Source of the DNA: Hyphomicrobiales bacterium
Lineage (GTDB): Bacteria > Pseudomonadota > Alphaproteobacteria > Rhizobiales > Xanthobacteraceae
Length of the DNA: 64,000 nucleotides
Assembly: GCA_003169835.1 (NCBI GenBank)
Contig: PNAI01000018.1
Coordinates: 20,950 to 84,949, forward strand
Reading direction: 5' to 3'
Below, piece by piece: positions 54,651 through 63,750 of the stretch. Position 1 is the first letter of the stretch. Every line of letters begins with the position of its first letter. The notes beneath the pieces were generated by a model. It did no database searches. It was not told the DNA's origin and saw only the letters and a program-made list of their open reading frames with translations. A program made the translations under genes and the position numbers.

Positions 54651-55234
54651 CTTAGCCTCCCGGGGGGCCTTATCGTCCCCTCTATATGGCGGCTTAGTTT
54701 GGCCCGGAAACGACCAAAACCGGGTAAATGAATGGCCGGAAGGTTGCATAAAACGGTGCCCGACCGCGCCAACTGGTTAACTCTGCACTAGGCCGGTCCG
54801 ACAATGTTGCAAAGAGCGTCGCGGAAAATGCGGCCGTTCGACGCGGAAAATTCAATGAACAGAATAGATAACCGTCACACGAGCAGATTCCGCTCGAACT
54901 CGTGTCCCCAATCGACACAAATTGGCGCTCCACAACTCATTCGCGGCCATTCATCCGCGTCCTTAATGTGGACTTATTAACGATGATTAAGAAAGTCTTA
55001 CGAGTTTCGGTTTCCTTCGTTCTCCCAAGCCGATAGGATGTGCCGTTGGCAGCCTGAGGACCTCTAAAACATCGGCCCTTCTGCCACGCGGGACAGGATC
55101 AGGGGACCACGACATTCACGCCCATGCACGAACGCATGGCGCGGCCGGGCGGATTGATCGACGCCGGAGTCCAAAGTTTGTGAATCCAAACTTGCGGACT
55201 TGGTCCAAAAAGACAGCGTGAGGCGACAACTGCC
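54651..55234. other. Divergent control region between the Hpt gene and the polar-growth gene
   Basis: 584 bp. It holds TTAA-rich sequence at 54963-54990 with one near-match to a CtrA box (54963-54977). Otherwise no recognisable signal or gene. Confidence 0.5.
54963..54977. promoter_or_regulatory. CtrA-like box with one mismatch
   Basis: TTAA (54963-54966), seven bases, TTAT (54974-54977). Two further TTAA strings follow at 54977 and 54987 with six-base spacing. It lies 258 bp before the polar-growth gene and 313 bp before the Hpt gene. Confidence 0.35.
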
Positions 55235-58200
55235 ATGGCAAATTCTCCGAAGAAAATTCAGGACCCGACGGAAGCGGCACTCTCAGCCATCCAGGAGGCC
55301 CTCAGCATGCGTGAGGTGGAAACGCCGCCGGCCGAGGAGCGCACTGCGGTGCCCGCTGAAATCGACGCTGCCCAACCGGAAAATCGCCAGCGTGCGCCGA
55401 TTGTCGCGCCCGCACCTCCGCGACCAGAAACCCTTTTTGAGAACCCGATCCCGATCCACGACGATGAACCGCCTGCGCGGCGTGCCGCCAACGACGACCG
55501 TCAGTCAATCGGCCAGATTCTTCAGAGCCTTCAACGCCGCCCGCCGCGAACGTCATATCTAGTCGCAACGCTGTTTGCGCTCGCTTGGGTCGCTGGCGGC
55601 TTGATCCTCACCGGAATTTTCTTGCCCGAACTGCAAACCTCCTTGGGCGGCAGCGCGAGCGGCGCCGCTTTGATCGGAGTTGCCGCCATTGTGCTAGCAC
55701 CGGTCGCGTTCTTCTTCGTGCTCGCCCACATGGTGTGGCGCGCGCAGGAATTGCGCTTGATCGCGCAATCCATGGCCAGCGTTGCGATGCGTCTCGCTGA
55801 ACCCGAAGAAGTCGCGCGCGAGTCGATCGTCAGCGTAGGTCAGGCCATCCGCCGCGAAGTCGCCGCCATGGGCGATGGCGTCGAACGCGCGCTTGCACGC
55901 GCCAGCGAACTCGAAACGCTCGTCGCAAACGAAGTCTCCCAGCTAGAACGCACCTATCACGACAACGAAGTGCGAATCCGCAGCGTTGTCGAACACCTCT
56001 CGCGTCAGCGCGAAAATCTGGTCGCGCAATCCGAACAGATTCGCGAGCAGCTCTCGAGCATCCATCTCGATCTCACCCGCGACATCACCTCGACCACAGA
56101 TCTCGTGGCCACACGCATCAACGACAGCACACAGCAGATCGCCAAAGCGCTCACCGAAAAGGGCGAGCATATTACGCTCGCGCTCGGTCGCGCTGGCGAC
56201 GCCATGATCGGCACGCTTTCCGAGCGTGGTGGCGACATCTTGGAACGTCTGGAACGGACCAGCCAGGAGACCACCCACGCCATCGCCTCCGCCAGCGACC
56301 GCCTGACCTCGAACCTGAACTTCAACTCCGACCACGTCAGCCAGGAATTCTCCCAACTCACGACCAATCTGACCGAGCAGATGCAAAAGCAGCTCGACGG
56401 GGTCACCGAGGGCTTTGCGGAAAAATCTTCGGCGCTCCTCGAGTTGATGGAGAGCCGCTCGCAGCACATGACCGACTCGCTCGTCGATACATCGAGCCGG
56501 CTTGCGGAAAACATCGTCATGCGCGCCGACGAGGTCAACAACACGCTCAAATCCGCCGGGGATTCGCTTGTGCTCGATCTAAGCCTGCGCGGCGAGGACG
56601 TCGTCTCCAGAATCGCGCAGACCGGAGCTCATATCACCACCACAATCGATGAGCGCGCCAACAGAGTGACCGACACGTTCCGCGAAACTGCCGACCATCT
56701 CGTGACCGCCGTCAACTTGCGCAGTGACGCGATCAAGGAAATGCTGGCGGCTCGCCTGCACTCATTCGACGAAATGTTCGCGCAAAACGGCACCGAGCTT
56801 GCCGAAAGGATCGAACGCGACACCTCGACACTGGGCAACCTCATCACGCGTCACCTCGTTGAGTTCGACCGCACGGTGAAAACCTATGGCACCGAACTGG
56901 TCGAACGCCTCGGACAGCGCACGCAAGACGTCAGTGACGCGATGCGGACCTATCTGGACGGCTTCGACGCCAATGTCGGCGGCAAGACAAACGATGTCGC
57001 CGCAGTCCTCGAGCAGCGCCTCTCCCGCTTCCAGGAATCGCTCGATTCCCGTACCCAGACCTTCAGCGATGTGCTTTCGACCCGTGTCATGGAGATCGCG
57101 AAGTCGCTTGCGGAAAGTGGCAAGGAAGTCATTTTCTCGCTAGACAAACGTATCGAGGACGTCACCACCACCATCGACCGCCATAGCACCAATCTGACGG
57201 CGGCGATCGGCAACCGGGTCGAGGAAATCGACCACACCCTCGGCGCGCGGGCAACGGAAGTCGCCGACAACCTCGACCAGCGTATCGGCCGCCTTGAGCA
57301 ACTGCTCGTCGGCCGCGCCGAGGCCGTGACCAAGCAAATCGAAACGCATAGCAAGGCGGCTGCCGACATGCTCGGCACCCGTTCGGATCAGATTACCCAT
57401 TCGATCAAGTCCAACTCGGCCGAAGCCGAACGCGCACTGACCGCGCTCGCAGCCGGCGTGAACAACACGCTCAAGCAGAGCGCGGGCGAAGTCCACCGCG
57501 TGCTTGTTGGTGTCAGCACCGAGGTCGCTCGCAACTTCGTGGGCAAAGCCAATGAGATCACCGCGGCGGTAAACCAGCGCGCGGCAGAAATGACGCACCT
57601 GCTCGACGACAAGTCGACCGGACTGCTGTCCGTTCTCAGCAGCAAGAGCAAAGAACTTACGAACGAGGTCGGCCGGGTCACCGACAACACGGTCAAGGCC
57701 ATCGAGGCTCAGGGTCTCACCTTCGCCCGCACCATGATGGACAACAGCGAGCAGATCGCGCGCCTCATCAACGACGCAAGCGAGAATGCCACCGGCACGG
57801 TCAATCGCACGCTCAAAGACCTGCAACAGAACACGCAGTCGGCGATCGAACAGTCGAAACAGGCGGCTTCGGCCAGCATCTCCGAAATCATGGAGACCAA
57901 CAGCATCCTGCGATCCGACACCACCACGCTGTTCGAACGATTGAGCGAAGCCAACACCTTGCTGCAGGAAGTCTTGAGCGGCGCGCACCGGAATATGAGC
58001 ACGGTCGAGAATACGCTGGCCGCACGCGTTTCTGAGTTCGTCGTCACCATGAACGAGCTGACCACCCGCAGCGGAGCTGCGAGCAGTCAGATCGACGAAC
58101 GGATCGCATCGTTCCACTCGGTGACCAGCAAGGTGCTGACCGATCTGTCGCAACTCTCGACGCAGTTTGATACCCACGGCCGCGCGCTGATCGACACCGT

Positions 58201-59428
58201 TGCCCAGATCGATGAAGGCAACCGCCGCACCGAAAACACGCTCACCGACCGGCGTGCAGCGCTCGATTCATTGGTCACCGCGCTCGACACCAGGACCGAG
58301 GATCTCGAACAGCGGCTGCGGCGCTTCTCCGGCATGCTCGACGAATCTCTCCACAGCGCCTCGGACACCGCCCGCGAGATCGCGCGTACGGTTTCGGAAA
58401 CGAGCTCGGAGGGTGCGCAGGCCATCAGCCAGCAATTCGAAATCGTGCGCTCCATCGCCAAGGAACAGCGCGAACACGCCAGCGAAACGTTGCACACTCT
58501 GCAAGAGCAGACCGTCAGCGAGACCAGCTCCATCTTCAATAACGCCGTCGAGGGCTTCAATGAGACCCTCCAAAGCATGAAGCAGATGGCGGCGGAGATG
58601 CAGCAGGAACTTGAAACCACACGCGCTGAGCTGCGCCGCGGCATCCTCGAACTTCCGCGAGAGACTGCGGAGACCGCAGCGCAAATGCGCCGCGTCATCG
58701 TCGATCAAATCGATGCGCTGGCCGAGCTCAATCGCATTGTCGCCCGCCACGGCCGCGGCGTCGACGCCGCCGATCCGGCGCGCCGTCCGATGCGCGAGGA
58801 AGCACCGATGGCAAGTCCGGCCCCCCGCATGGAAACCCGAACGGAAACCCCGGCGCCGCGCCCAAGCTCTCGGCCTGACCTTTCCGGCGGAAGCTTTGTT
58901 CCGGCGCCGCGCCGTTCGGATGCACCTGCGCTCAGCCCAAATGGCGGTGGCAGCGGCGGCCTCGGCAACGGCAATGCTCGCAACAGCGGCTGGCTGTCCG
59001 ATCTGCTGCAGCGCGCTTCACGGCCGCCGGAGTCCCCCACGGAAGAGCGTGCGCCCCGCGCTGAGGAGCGTCCCGCCCGTCATGCCATCGAGTCGCTCGA
59101 TTCGCTCTCAGTCGATATCGCACGCATGATCGACCATGACGCCGCCACGGAATTATGGGACCGCTACAAGCGTGGCGAGCGCAACGTGTTCACCCGGCGG
59201 CTCTACACGATGCAGGGCCAGAAGACGTTTGACGACATTCGCAAGAAGTACACGTCCGACCGCGAGTTCAAGCAGACCGTCGACCGCTACATCTCCGAGT
59301 TCGAGCGATTGCTCGAAGAGGTCGCGCGCGACGACCGCGGCCAGGTGGTGGCGCGCACGTATCTGACATCCGAGACCGGCAAGGTCTACACCATGCTCGC
59401 CCACGCCGCCGGACGCTTCGGCGAATAG
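55235..59428 (+). CDS. GPR/RgsE-like polar growth scaffold protein
   Basis: 1397 residues. A disordered N-terminus to about residue 105 is followed by two membrane helices (about 108-130 and 142-165). Then comes a very long region (about 190-1180) of repeated amphipathic helices of the apolipoprotein A type, with recurrent phrases such as ATRINDSTQQIAKAL. A Pro-rich linker is followed by a conserved C-terminal domain (about 1285-1397: IARMIDHDAATELWDRYKRG, then RRLYTMQGQKTFDDIRKKY). This matches Agrobacterium GPR and Sinorhizobium RgsE, which form a ring at the growing pole and are related to TipN. Agrobacterium GPR is longer (about 2,100 residues). Confidence 0.75.
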   Translation: MANSPKKIQDPTEAALSAIQEALSMREVETPPAEERTAVPAEIDAAQPENRQRAPIVAPAPPRPETLFENPIPIHDDEPPARRAANDDRQSIGQILQSLQRRPPRTSYLVATLFALAWVAGGLILTGIFLPELQTSLGGSASGAALIGVAAIVLAPVAFFFVLAHMVWRAQELRLIAQSMASVAMRLAEPEEVARESIVSVGQAIRREVAAMGDGVERALARASELETLVANEVSQLERTYHDNEVRIRSVVEHLSRQRENLVAQSEQIREQLSSIHLDLTRDITSTTDLVATRINDSTQQIAKALTEKGEHITLALGRAGDAMIGTLSERGGDILERLERTSQETTHAIASASDRLTSNLNFNSDHVSQEFSQLTTNLTEQMQKQLDGVTEGFAEKSSALLELMESRSQHMTDSLVDTSSRLAENIVMRADEVNNTLKSAGDSLVLDLSLRGEDVVSRIAQTGAHITTTIDERANRVTDTFRETADHLVTAVNLRSDAIKEMLAARLHSFDEMFAQNGTELAERIERDTSTLGNLITRHLVEFDRTVKTYGTELVERLGQRTQDVSDAMRTYLDGFDANVGGKTNDVAAVLEQRLSRFQESLDSRTQTFSDVLSTRVMEIAKSLAESGKEVIFSLDKRIEDVTTTIDRHSTNLTAAIGNRVEEIDHTLGARATEVADNLDQRIGRLEQLLVGRAEAVTKQIETHSKAAADMLGTRSDQITHSIKSNSAEAERALTALAAGVNNTLKQSAGEVHRVLVGVSTEVARNFVGKANEITAAVNQRAAEMTHLLDDKSTGLLSVLSSKSKELTNEVGRVTDNTVKAIEAQGLTFARTMMDNSEQIARLINDASENATGTVNRTLKDLQQNTQSAIEQSKQAASASISEIMETNSILRSDTTTLFERLSEANTLLQEVLSGAHRNMSTVENTLAARVSEFVVTMNELTTRSGAASSQIDERIASFHSVTSKVLTDLSQLSTQFDTHGRALIDTVAQIDEGNRRTENTLTDRRAALDSLVTALDTRTEDLEQRLRRFSGMLDESLHSASDTAREIARTVSETSSEGAQAISQQFEIVRSIAKEQREHASETLHTLQEQTVSETSSIFNNAVEGFNETLQSMKQMAAEMQQELETTRAELRRGILELPRETAETAAQMRRVIVDQIDALAELNRIVARHGRGVDAADPARRPMREEAPMASPAPRMETRTETPAPRPSSRPDLSGGSFVPAPRRSDAPALSPNGGGSGGLGNGNARNSGWLSDLLQRASRPPESPTEERAPRAEERPARHAIESLDSLSVDIARMIDHDAATELWDRYKRGERNVFTRRLYTMQGQKTFDDIRKKYTSDREFKQTVDRYISEFERLLEEVARDDRGQVVARTYLTSETGKVYTMLAHAAGRFGE

Positions 59429-59455
59429 GCAGAACCGACACGCGCGGAGCAAAGC

Positions 59456-59484
59456 AAAGGCGCGCCCGTAGCGCGCCTTTTTTT
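59456..59484 (+). terminator. Rho-independent terminator after the polar-growth gene
   Basis: AAAGGCGCGC (59456-59465) pairs with GCGCGCCTTT (59471-59480) around CCGTA, then TTTT. It starts 28 bp past the stop. Confidence 0.85.
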
Positions 59485-59508
59485 ATTGCATCACACAAGC
59501 CCGCCGGA

Positions 59509-60312
59509 TTAGCGGGTGTTCGGAGTGGCTGGTGCGCTCGGATTGCCGAAAATCAAACGCTGCGGATTGCGATCGAAATTCCTCACCGCACGCTCCAACG
59601 TGCTCAAGGTGCGGCGCCCGTCGGTCGTAAGTTCCGCCGTGCGCTTGTCCAGGTTTTCCGCAAGCGTTTGGAATGCCCGCACCGCCTCTGGGATCTCGCC
59701 CTTACCGTCCGCCCCGCCGACAAGATTGTCGATCCCGGCGAGGATATGGTCGAAGCGCTCGGAGTTGCGCGCCAGGACTGACGTGAAGGCATCGATGTTT
59801 TTAATCGCAGCGCGCACAGATTCCTGATTTTCAATCACGACCGAGTTGATCTTCTGCAAGACGTCCCGCGCCATCTCGCTGATGTCCTGCGCCGCCTCCG
59901 GATCGACTGCGATCACCGGCGCTACGTCGCCATCCTTCGCAACCAGCACCGGCGCATCCGGTGCACCGCCTTTTAGCGAAAGTGCGGCAATACCGGTGAG
60001 CCCCTGGTAATTAAGACTTGCTTGAGTGTCGGTACGTACCGGAGTGCTAATGGCGACGCTGATCGTTGACGTCACCTGACGCGGATTCTGCGGATTGAGC
60101 CGCAGGTCGGTGACTTCGCCCACGCGGATGCCGTTGAACAACACCGCAGCGCCGGTTCGCAATCCTTGGGCCGGCCCATCGAACACCACGCGATAGAAAG
60201 TGCGATCGCCGGTTCCACCGGAGTGCTGCAGCCAGTAGACAAAGCCGAATGCGCCCACGATTGTGACCAACGTGAGCAACCCAATCACCACATAGTTCGC
60301 TCTGGTTTCCAT
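59509..60312 (-). CDS. mlaD: MlaD-like MCE-domain lipid transport protein
   Basis: 267 residues. One membrane anchor (about 8-30) is followed by the MCE domain (about 38-115: FDGPAQGLRTGAAVLFNGI, GEVTDLRLNP, YQGLTGIAALSLKGG) and a C-terminal helical part. MlaD forms a hexameric ring that passes phospholipid across the periplasm. It ends the mlaE-mlaF-mlaD operon, 24 bp after mlaF. ATG 60312 starts METRANYVVIG, the family norm. Confidence 0.88.
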   Translation of the reverse strand: METRANYVVIGLLTLVTIVGAFGFVYWLQHSGGTGDRTFYRVVFDGPAQGLRTGAAVLFNGIRVGEVTDLRLNPQNPRQVTSTISVAISTPVRTDTQASLNYQGLTGIAALSLKGGAPDAPVLVAKDGDVAPVIAVDPEAAQDISEMARDVLQKINSVVIENQESVRAAIKNIDAFTSVLARNSERFDHILAGIDNLVGGADGKGEIPEAVRAFQTLAENLDKRTAELTTDGRRTLSTLERAVRNFDRNPQRLIFGNPSAPATPNTR

Positions 60313-60336
60313 CGGTCGACCTCCTGCCGATGCCAA

Positions 60337-61107
60337 TCAAGCCCGCCGCCGGGCCGCCCGCTCGCCGCGGAAGTACGCCTTGAGCCACGGGTGCTCCGAG
60401 GCAAGCATTGTGGCCATTGGACCGGACGCGATGATCTTTCCGTCGGCCAGCACCGCGATCCGATCACAGACATCATGCAGCGAATCGAGGTCGTGGGTTA
60501 CCATGAAAACAGTTAACCCCAAAGTACGTTGCAAGGTCCGTATCAGGTGGTCGAACTCGCCCGCACTGATCGGATCGAGCCCCGAGGTCGGCTCGTCGAG
60601 GAAAACGATCTCGGGATCGAGCGCCAGGGCGCGCGCGAGCGCCACGCGCTTCGTCATGCCGCCTGAGAGTTCGGACGGAAATTTCCCCCGCACATCGGCG
60701 GTAAGTCCGACCATCTCAAGCTTGGCCAGCGCCACTTCCTGGAGCATCCGGTCGGACAGATCGAGGTACTCCCGCATCGGAAACTGGACGTTCTGAAGCG
60801 CGGTGAGCGAAGAAAACAGCGCCCCGTGCTGGAACAGCACCCCCCAGCGCCGCTCCACCGCCTGCCGCTCCTTTTCATTCACGTTGCCAAGATCGACTCC
60901 GAAAACTTCGATCCGGCCTTCCCGCTTCGGCAGCAACCCGATGACGGTGCGCATAAGCACCGACTTGCCGGAGCCCGATGCACCCACAAATCCGAGAATC
61001 TCACCGCGGTAGACATCGAGCGCGACGTGATCGAGCACATTGATCTTGCCAAAGCCGACCACCAGGTCGCTCACCCGGATCACGACCTCTTTTTGCGCCT
61101 CCGCCAT
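60337..61107 (-). CDS. mlaF: MlaF-like ABC transporter ATPase
   Basis: 256 residues. Walker A FVGASGSGKSVLMRT, signature ELSGGMTKRVALARAL, Walker B IVFLDEPTSGLDP and switch His in MVTHDLDSLHD. It powers the Mla lipid transporter with MlaE and MlaD. It lies 3 bp after the permease gene, so translation is coupled. Confidence 0.95.
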   Translation of the reverse strand: MAEAQKEVVIRVSDLVVGFGKINVLDHVALDVYRGEILGFVGASGSGKSVLMRTVIGLLPKREGRIEVFGVDLGNVNEKERQAVERRWGVLFQHGALFSSLTALQNVQFPMREYLDLSDRMLQEVALAKLEMVGLTADVRGKFPSELSGGMTKRVALARALALDPEIVFLDEPTSGLDPISAGEFDHLIRTLQRTLGLTVFMVTHDLDSLHDVCDRIAVLADGKIIASGPMATMLASEHPWLKAYFRGERAARRRA

Positions 61108-61110
61108 CGC

Positions 61111-62247
61111 CTATTTCTCGATCGTGGCGAAGAACATGGCGAACACGCCGTCGAGCACGATGACCATGAAGATCGCTTTGACCACCGAGGCGGTGGTATG
61201 CAGGCCGAGCGACTCGGCGCTACCCTTGACCTCAAGACCCTCGACGCAGGCCACGACCCCGATGATCAGCGCCATGAACGGCGCTTTGATCAGACCCACC
61301 TCGAAATGGTCGAGCGTGATCGATTCACGCAGGCGCGACAGAAACACCTCCGGATTGATGCCGCCATAGAGCCAGCACACCAAGCCGCCGCCGTAGAGCG
61401 CCGCCATCGATCCGAGAAAGGTCAAGATTGGGACCGCGATCACAATCGCGACGATGCGCGGCAGGATCAGCACATCGATTGGATCGAAGCCCATTGTACG
61501 CAACGCATCGATCTCCTCGCGCATCTTCATCGAGCCGAGCTCGGCCGTATAGGCGCTGCCGGAGCGTCCCGCGACCATGATGCACACCAGCAGCACGCCG
61601 AGTTCACGCAGCACAAGAATTCCAACCATATCGACGACAAAGATATCGGCCCCAAATTTCCGGAAATGGAAAATTCCCTGCTGTGCGATGATCGCGCCGA
61701 TGAGGAATGTAATCAGCAGCACGATCGGCACCGCGCGCCAGCCCACACGATCGATCTGGTGCACCATCGAGGTGAACCGGAACGACCTCGGGTGGGCAAA
61801 GACCCGCAGCAGGGCGGCGGTGACCTCGCCGAGCATTTGCACGAGTGCGATGAGAGACTGGCTGAAATCGGCCAGCGAAGCCCCGATGTTATTGAGCACG
61901 ACGACGACGCGGGAGGGGCCATGTCCCGTTTTCGGTGCGGCACGGTTGACGCTGTGCGCCTCCTCGATCAGCACGCGATAGTTCTCGGCAACCCCCACCA
62001 GTTTTGCTTCGCGGCCGTCTCCGTTCCAGGCGCGCATGAGCCGCTCGACCAGCCAGGCGCCATAAGTGTCGAGGTGTTCGATGCCGGCCAGGTCGATTTC
62101 GACGCGCCGAGCTGCCGGCTTTTGCCGCACAGCCTCGTCGATCAGGCGCTCGATCGCACCCGCATGCTTGGCCGTCCACGATCCCGCCGCTTTGAATTGC
62201 AGGCGTTCACCGTCCGCCGCGCTCTTGAGCAAGGGCTCGCCGCTCAC
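61111..62247 (-). CDS. mlaE: MlaE-like ABC permease with N-terminal STAS domain
   Basis: 378 residues. The N-terminal part (about 10-100) looks like a STAS domain (VEIDLAGIEHLDTYGAWLVE). The rest has five or six membrane helices with MlaE landmarks IVLLITFLIGAIIAQQG, MVAGRSGSAYTAELGSMKMR, and EEIDALRTMGFDP. In E. coli the STAS part is separate (MlaB); here it is fused, as in many alphaproteobacteria. I prefer the GTG at 62247 because TTGGAG lies six bases upstream; the TTG at 62265 is the other option. Confidence 0.92.
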   Translation of the reverse strand: MSGEPLLKSAADGERLQFKAAGSWTAKHAGAIERLIDEAVRQKPAARRVEIDLAGIEHLDTYGAWLVERLMRAWNGDGREAKLVGVAENYRVLIEEAHSVNRAAPKTGHGPSRVVVVLNNIGASLADFSQSLIALVQMLGEVTAALLRVFAHPRSFRFTSMVHQIDRVGWRAVPIVLLITFLIGAIIAQQGIFHFRKFGADIFVVDMVGILVLRELGVLLVCIMVAGRSGSAYTAELGSMKMREEIDALRTMGFDPIDVLILPRIVAIVIAVPILTFLGSMAALYGGGLVCWLYGGINPEVFLSRLRESITLDHFEVGLIKAPFMALIIGVVACVEGLEVKGSAESLGLHTTASVVKAIFMVIVLDGVFAMFFATIEK

Positions 62248-62265
62248 ACGTTGCTCCAACAGCAA

Positions 62266-62788
62266 GCGAATCCGTTGGCCGCCGCCCGGCGCCCGGGAGC
62301 AGAATCGCTCTAAGGACGGGATACTTGACTATCGGCGGCGAGGCTGTCGAGGGCCTGCCCGGCGCCGCTTGCCCCGGCCATACTTCGCATCAGCGCCAAA
62401 TCGTCGCCGCGCGCCTTAGGTCCTTATGAGCGCGCGTCACGTGAAGTGAATACAACAGGCAACCACGATGCAGATCGCCACCTGGTGGCCCTGCGCACCC
62501 GCACCGCGGGTTAAGAATTGTCGCCGTTGATTCGGAGCAGAACTGCTGGCAGCTGCGACAATGTCACACCCAGCGCCTTTGATGACAAAACCGTGAATTT
62601 GCATAACATTTGGACATGACAGGTCGAATTCAGACAAATACCCTGTGGCCAAATAGCCACGCTTGGTCCTGATCCTGACGTTTTCCAGTGGACTTATACT
62701 GCGTCATGTTTTCGACTTGTTGGATCGGGCTCGTACAAAGGCTAACCAGGAGTGCAGAAGGCGAATCTTACGGACGGGGGTTCGGGAC
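62266..62788. other. Gene-free region upstream of the mla operon
   Basis: 523 bp between divergent genes (mlaE and the secreted protein at 62789). Short frames are unconvincing and I saw no repeat, terminator or promoter strong enough to list. Confidence 0.4.
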
Positions 62789-63220
62789 ATGCTGCGACAT
62801 GGGGCCATTATCGGCGCGGTCATAGCGGCGCTTGCGGGGGGCGACGCCTCCGCATTGACTAAAATTCAAGACGACGTTGGCGGCCGCATCGGGCAATACG
62901 TGGAAACCTTTGCCGCGATACGCGACTCCGGCGAGCGCGTGATGATCGACGGCGCCTGCCTCTCCGCCTGCACGATGGTTTTAGGCCTTATCCCGCGCGA
63001 CCGCATTTGCGTCACCGAACGCGCCCTGCTCGGTTTCCATGCGGCCTGGATGCCGGGCCCGACCGGCCGGCCGGTCCATAGCACCATCGGCACGCAGACC
63101 CTGTGGGAGGTCTATCCGCAACACGTGCGCAAATGGCTGGTACGGCGTGGGGGATTGCAGAAGAAGATGATTTTCCTCCGCGGCCGCGAACTCTCCGCCA
63201 TGTATCCCGAGTGTCAATAA
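62789..63220 (+). CDS. Secreted ClpP-like small protein
   Basis: 143 residues. Signal peptide about 1-20 (ends GGDASALT). The mature part has GERVMIDGACLSACTMVLGL and ERALLGFHAAWMPGP, which resemble the active-site strands of ClpP/SDH-type proteases. Ser in LSACT and His in GFHAA are plausible catalytic residues, but an Asp is not fixed. The cysteines could pair. The family is widespread in Rhizobiales as a periplasmic protein of unknown function. The frame is open upstream, but the signal peptide supports ATG 62789. Confidence 0.65.
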   Translation: MLRHGAIIGAVIAALAGGDASALTKIQDDVGGRIGQYVETFAAIRDSGERVMIDGACLSACTMVLGLIPRDRICVTERALLGFHAAWMPGPTGRPVHSTIGTQTLWEVYPQHVRKWLVRRGGLQKKMIFLRGRELSAMYPECQ

Positions 63221-63474
63221 ACCCGAAGTCGGTCTGGACATGGACTGCGCCCTGGCAGGCGCGCGGGCATGGGGCTTTGGCGATGCCCCGTTGGGCCGAT
63301 GAGGCGCTCCCCCTACCTGGCATCGATCCGACGACTACCAAAGATGTGGCTGAGCCTGACTTAAAAGTAGTAAGCAGCGCTCCAACCCCCAAACCGCAAA
63401 CACCGCTTACGATCGATCCGCTCGCGCCCCTCAAGGCGATGACCGAAGAAGAAAAGATCGCGCTCTTCAGTTAG
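63211..63474 (+). CDS. Hypothetical small proline-rich protein
   Basis: 87 residues from a GTG that overlaps the preceding stop, or 63 residues from the ATG at 63283. The end ID-PLAPLKAMTEEEKIALFS looks like a conserved tail, while the rest is Pro/Thr-rich and probably disordered. No family is recognised. It could be a small partner of the ClpP-like gene. Confidence 0.4.
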   Translation: MSINPKSVWTWTAPWQARGHGALAMPRWADEALPLPGIDPTTTKDVAEPDLKVVSSAPTPKPQTPLTIDPLAPLKAMTEEEKIALFS

Positions 63475-63750
63475 CACGAAGTCTCATTGACGCGCGGGCA
63501 ACCGCGAGCGCGCCCGGACGAATGTCCGCTATCGAGCGGCAATCCAGAAGAAATTTGCTCAGACTGAGTTCTTCTCAGTTTGACCCACAAGCGGACATCG
63601 CTGACTTTATCCGCCGCTGCACTGCAGACGTTGCGAGCCTTTTTTTCTGACCACGGAAATTCGTAAAATGACGAACCCAATTGGATGGGCGGCAATGCTG
63701 CCGTTGGCGGGCGGCCATCCACGCCCGGGCGTTTTCGATCAGCAACACCC
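63475..63750. other. Gene-free spacer
   Basis: 276 bp. No convincing frame, hairpin or repeat. Confidence 0.35.

Noticed and set aside
57140-58177. 345-codon open frame antisense to the polar-growth gene
   Set aside because: A shadow of the repetitive high-GC coding strand.
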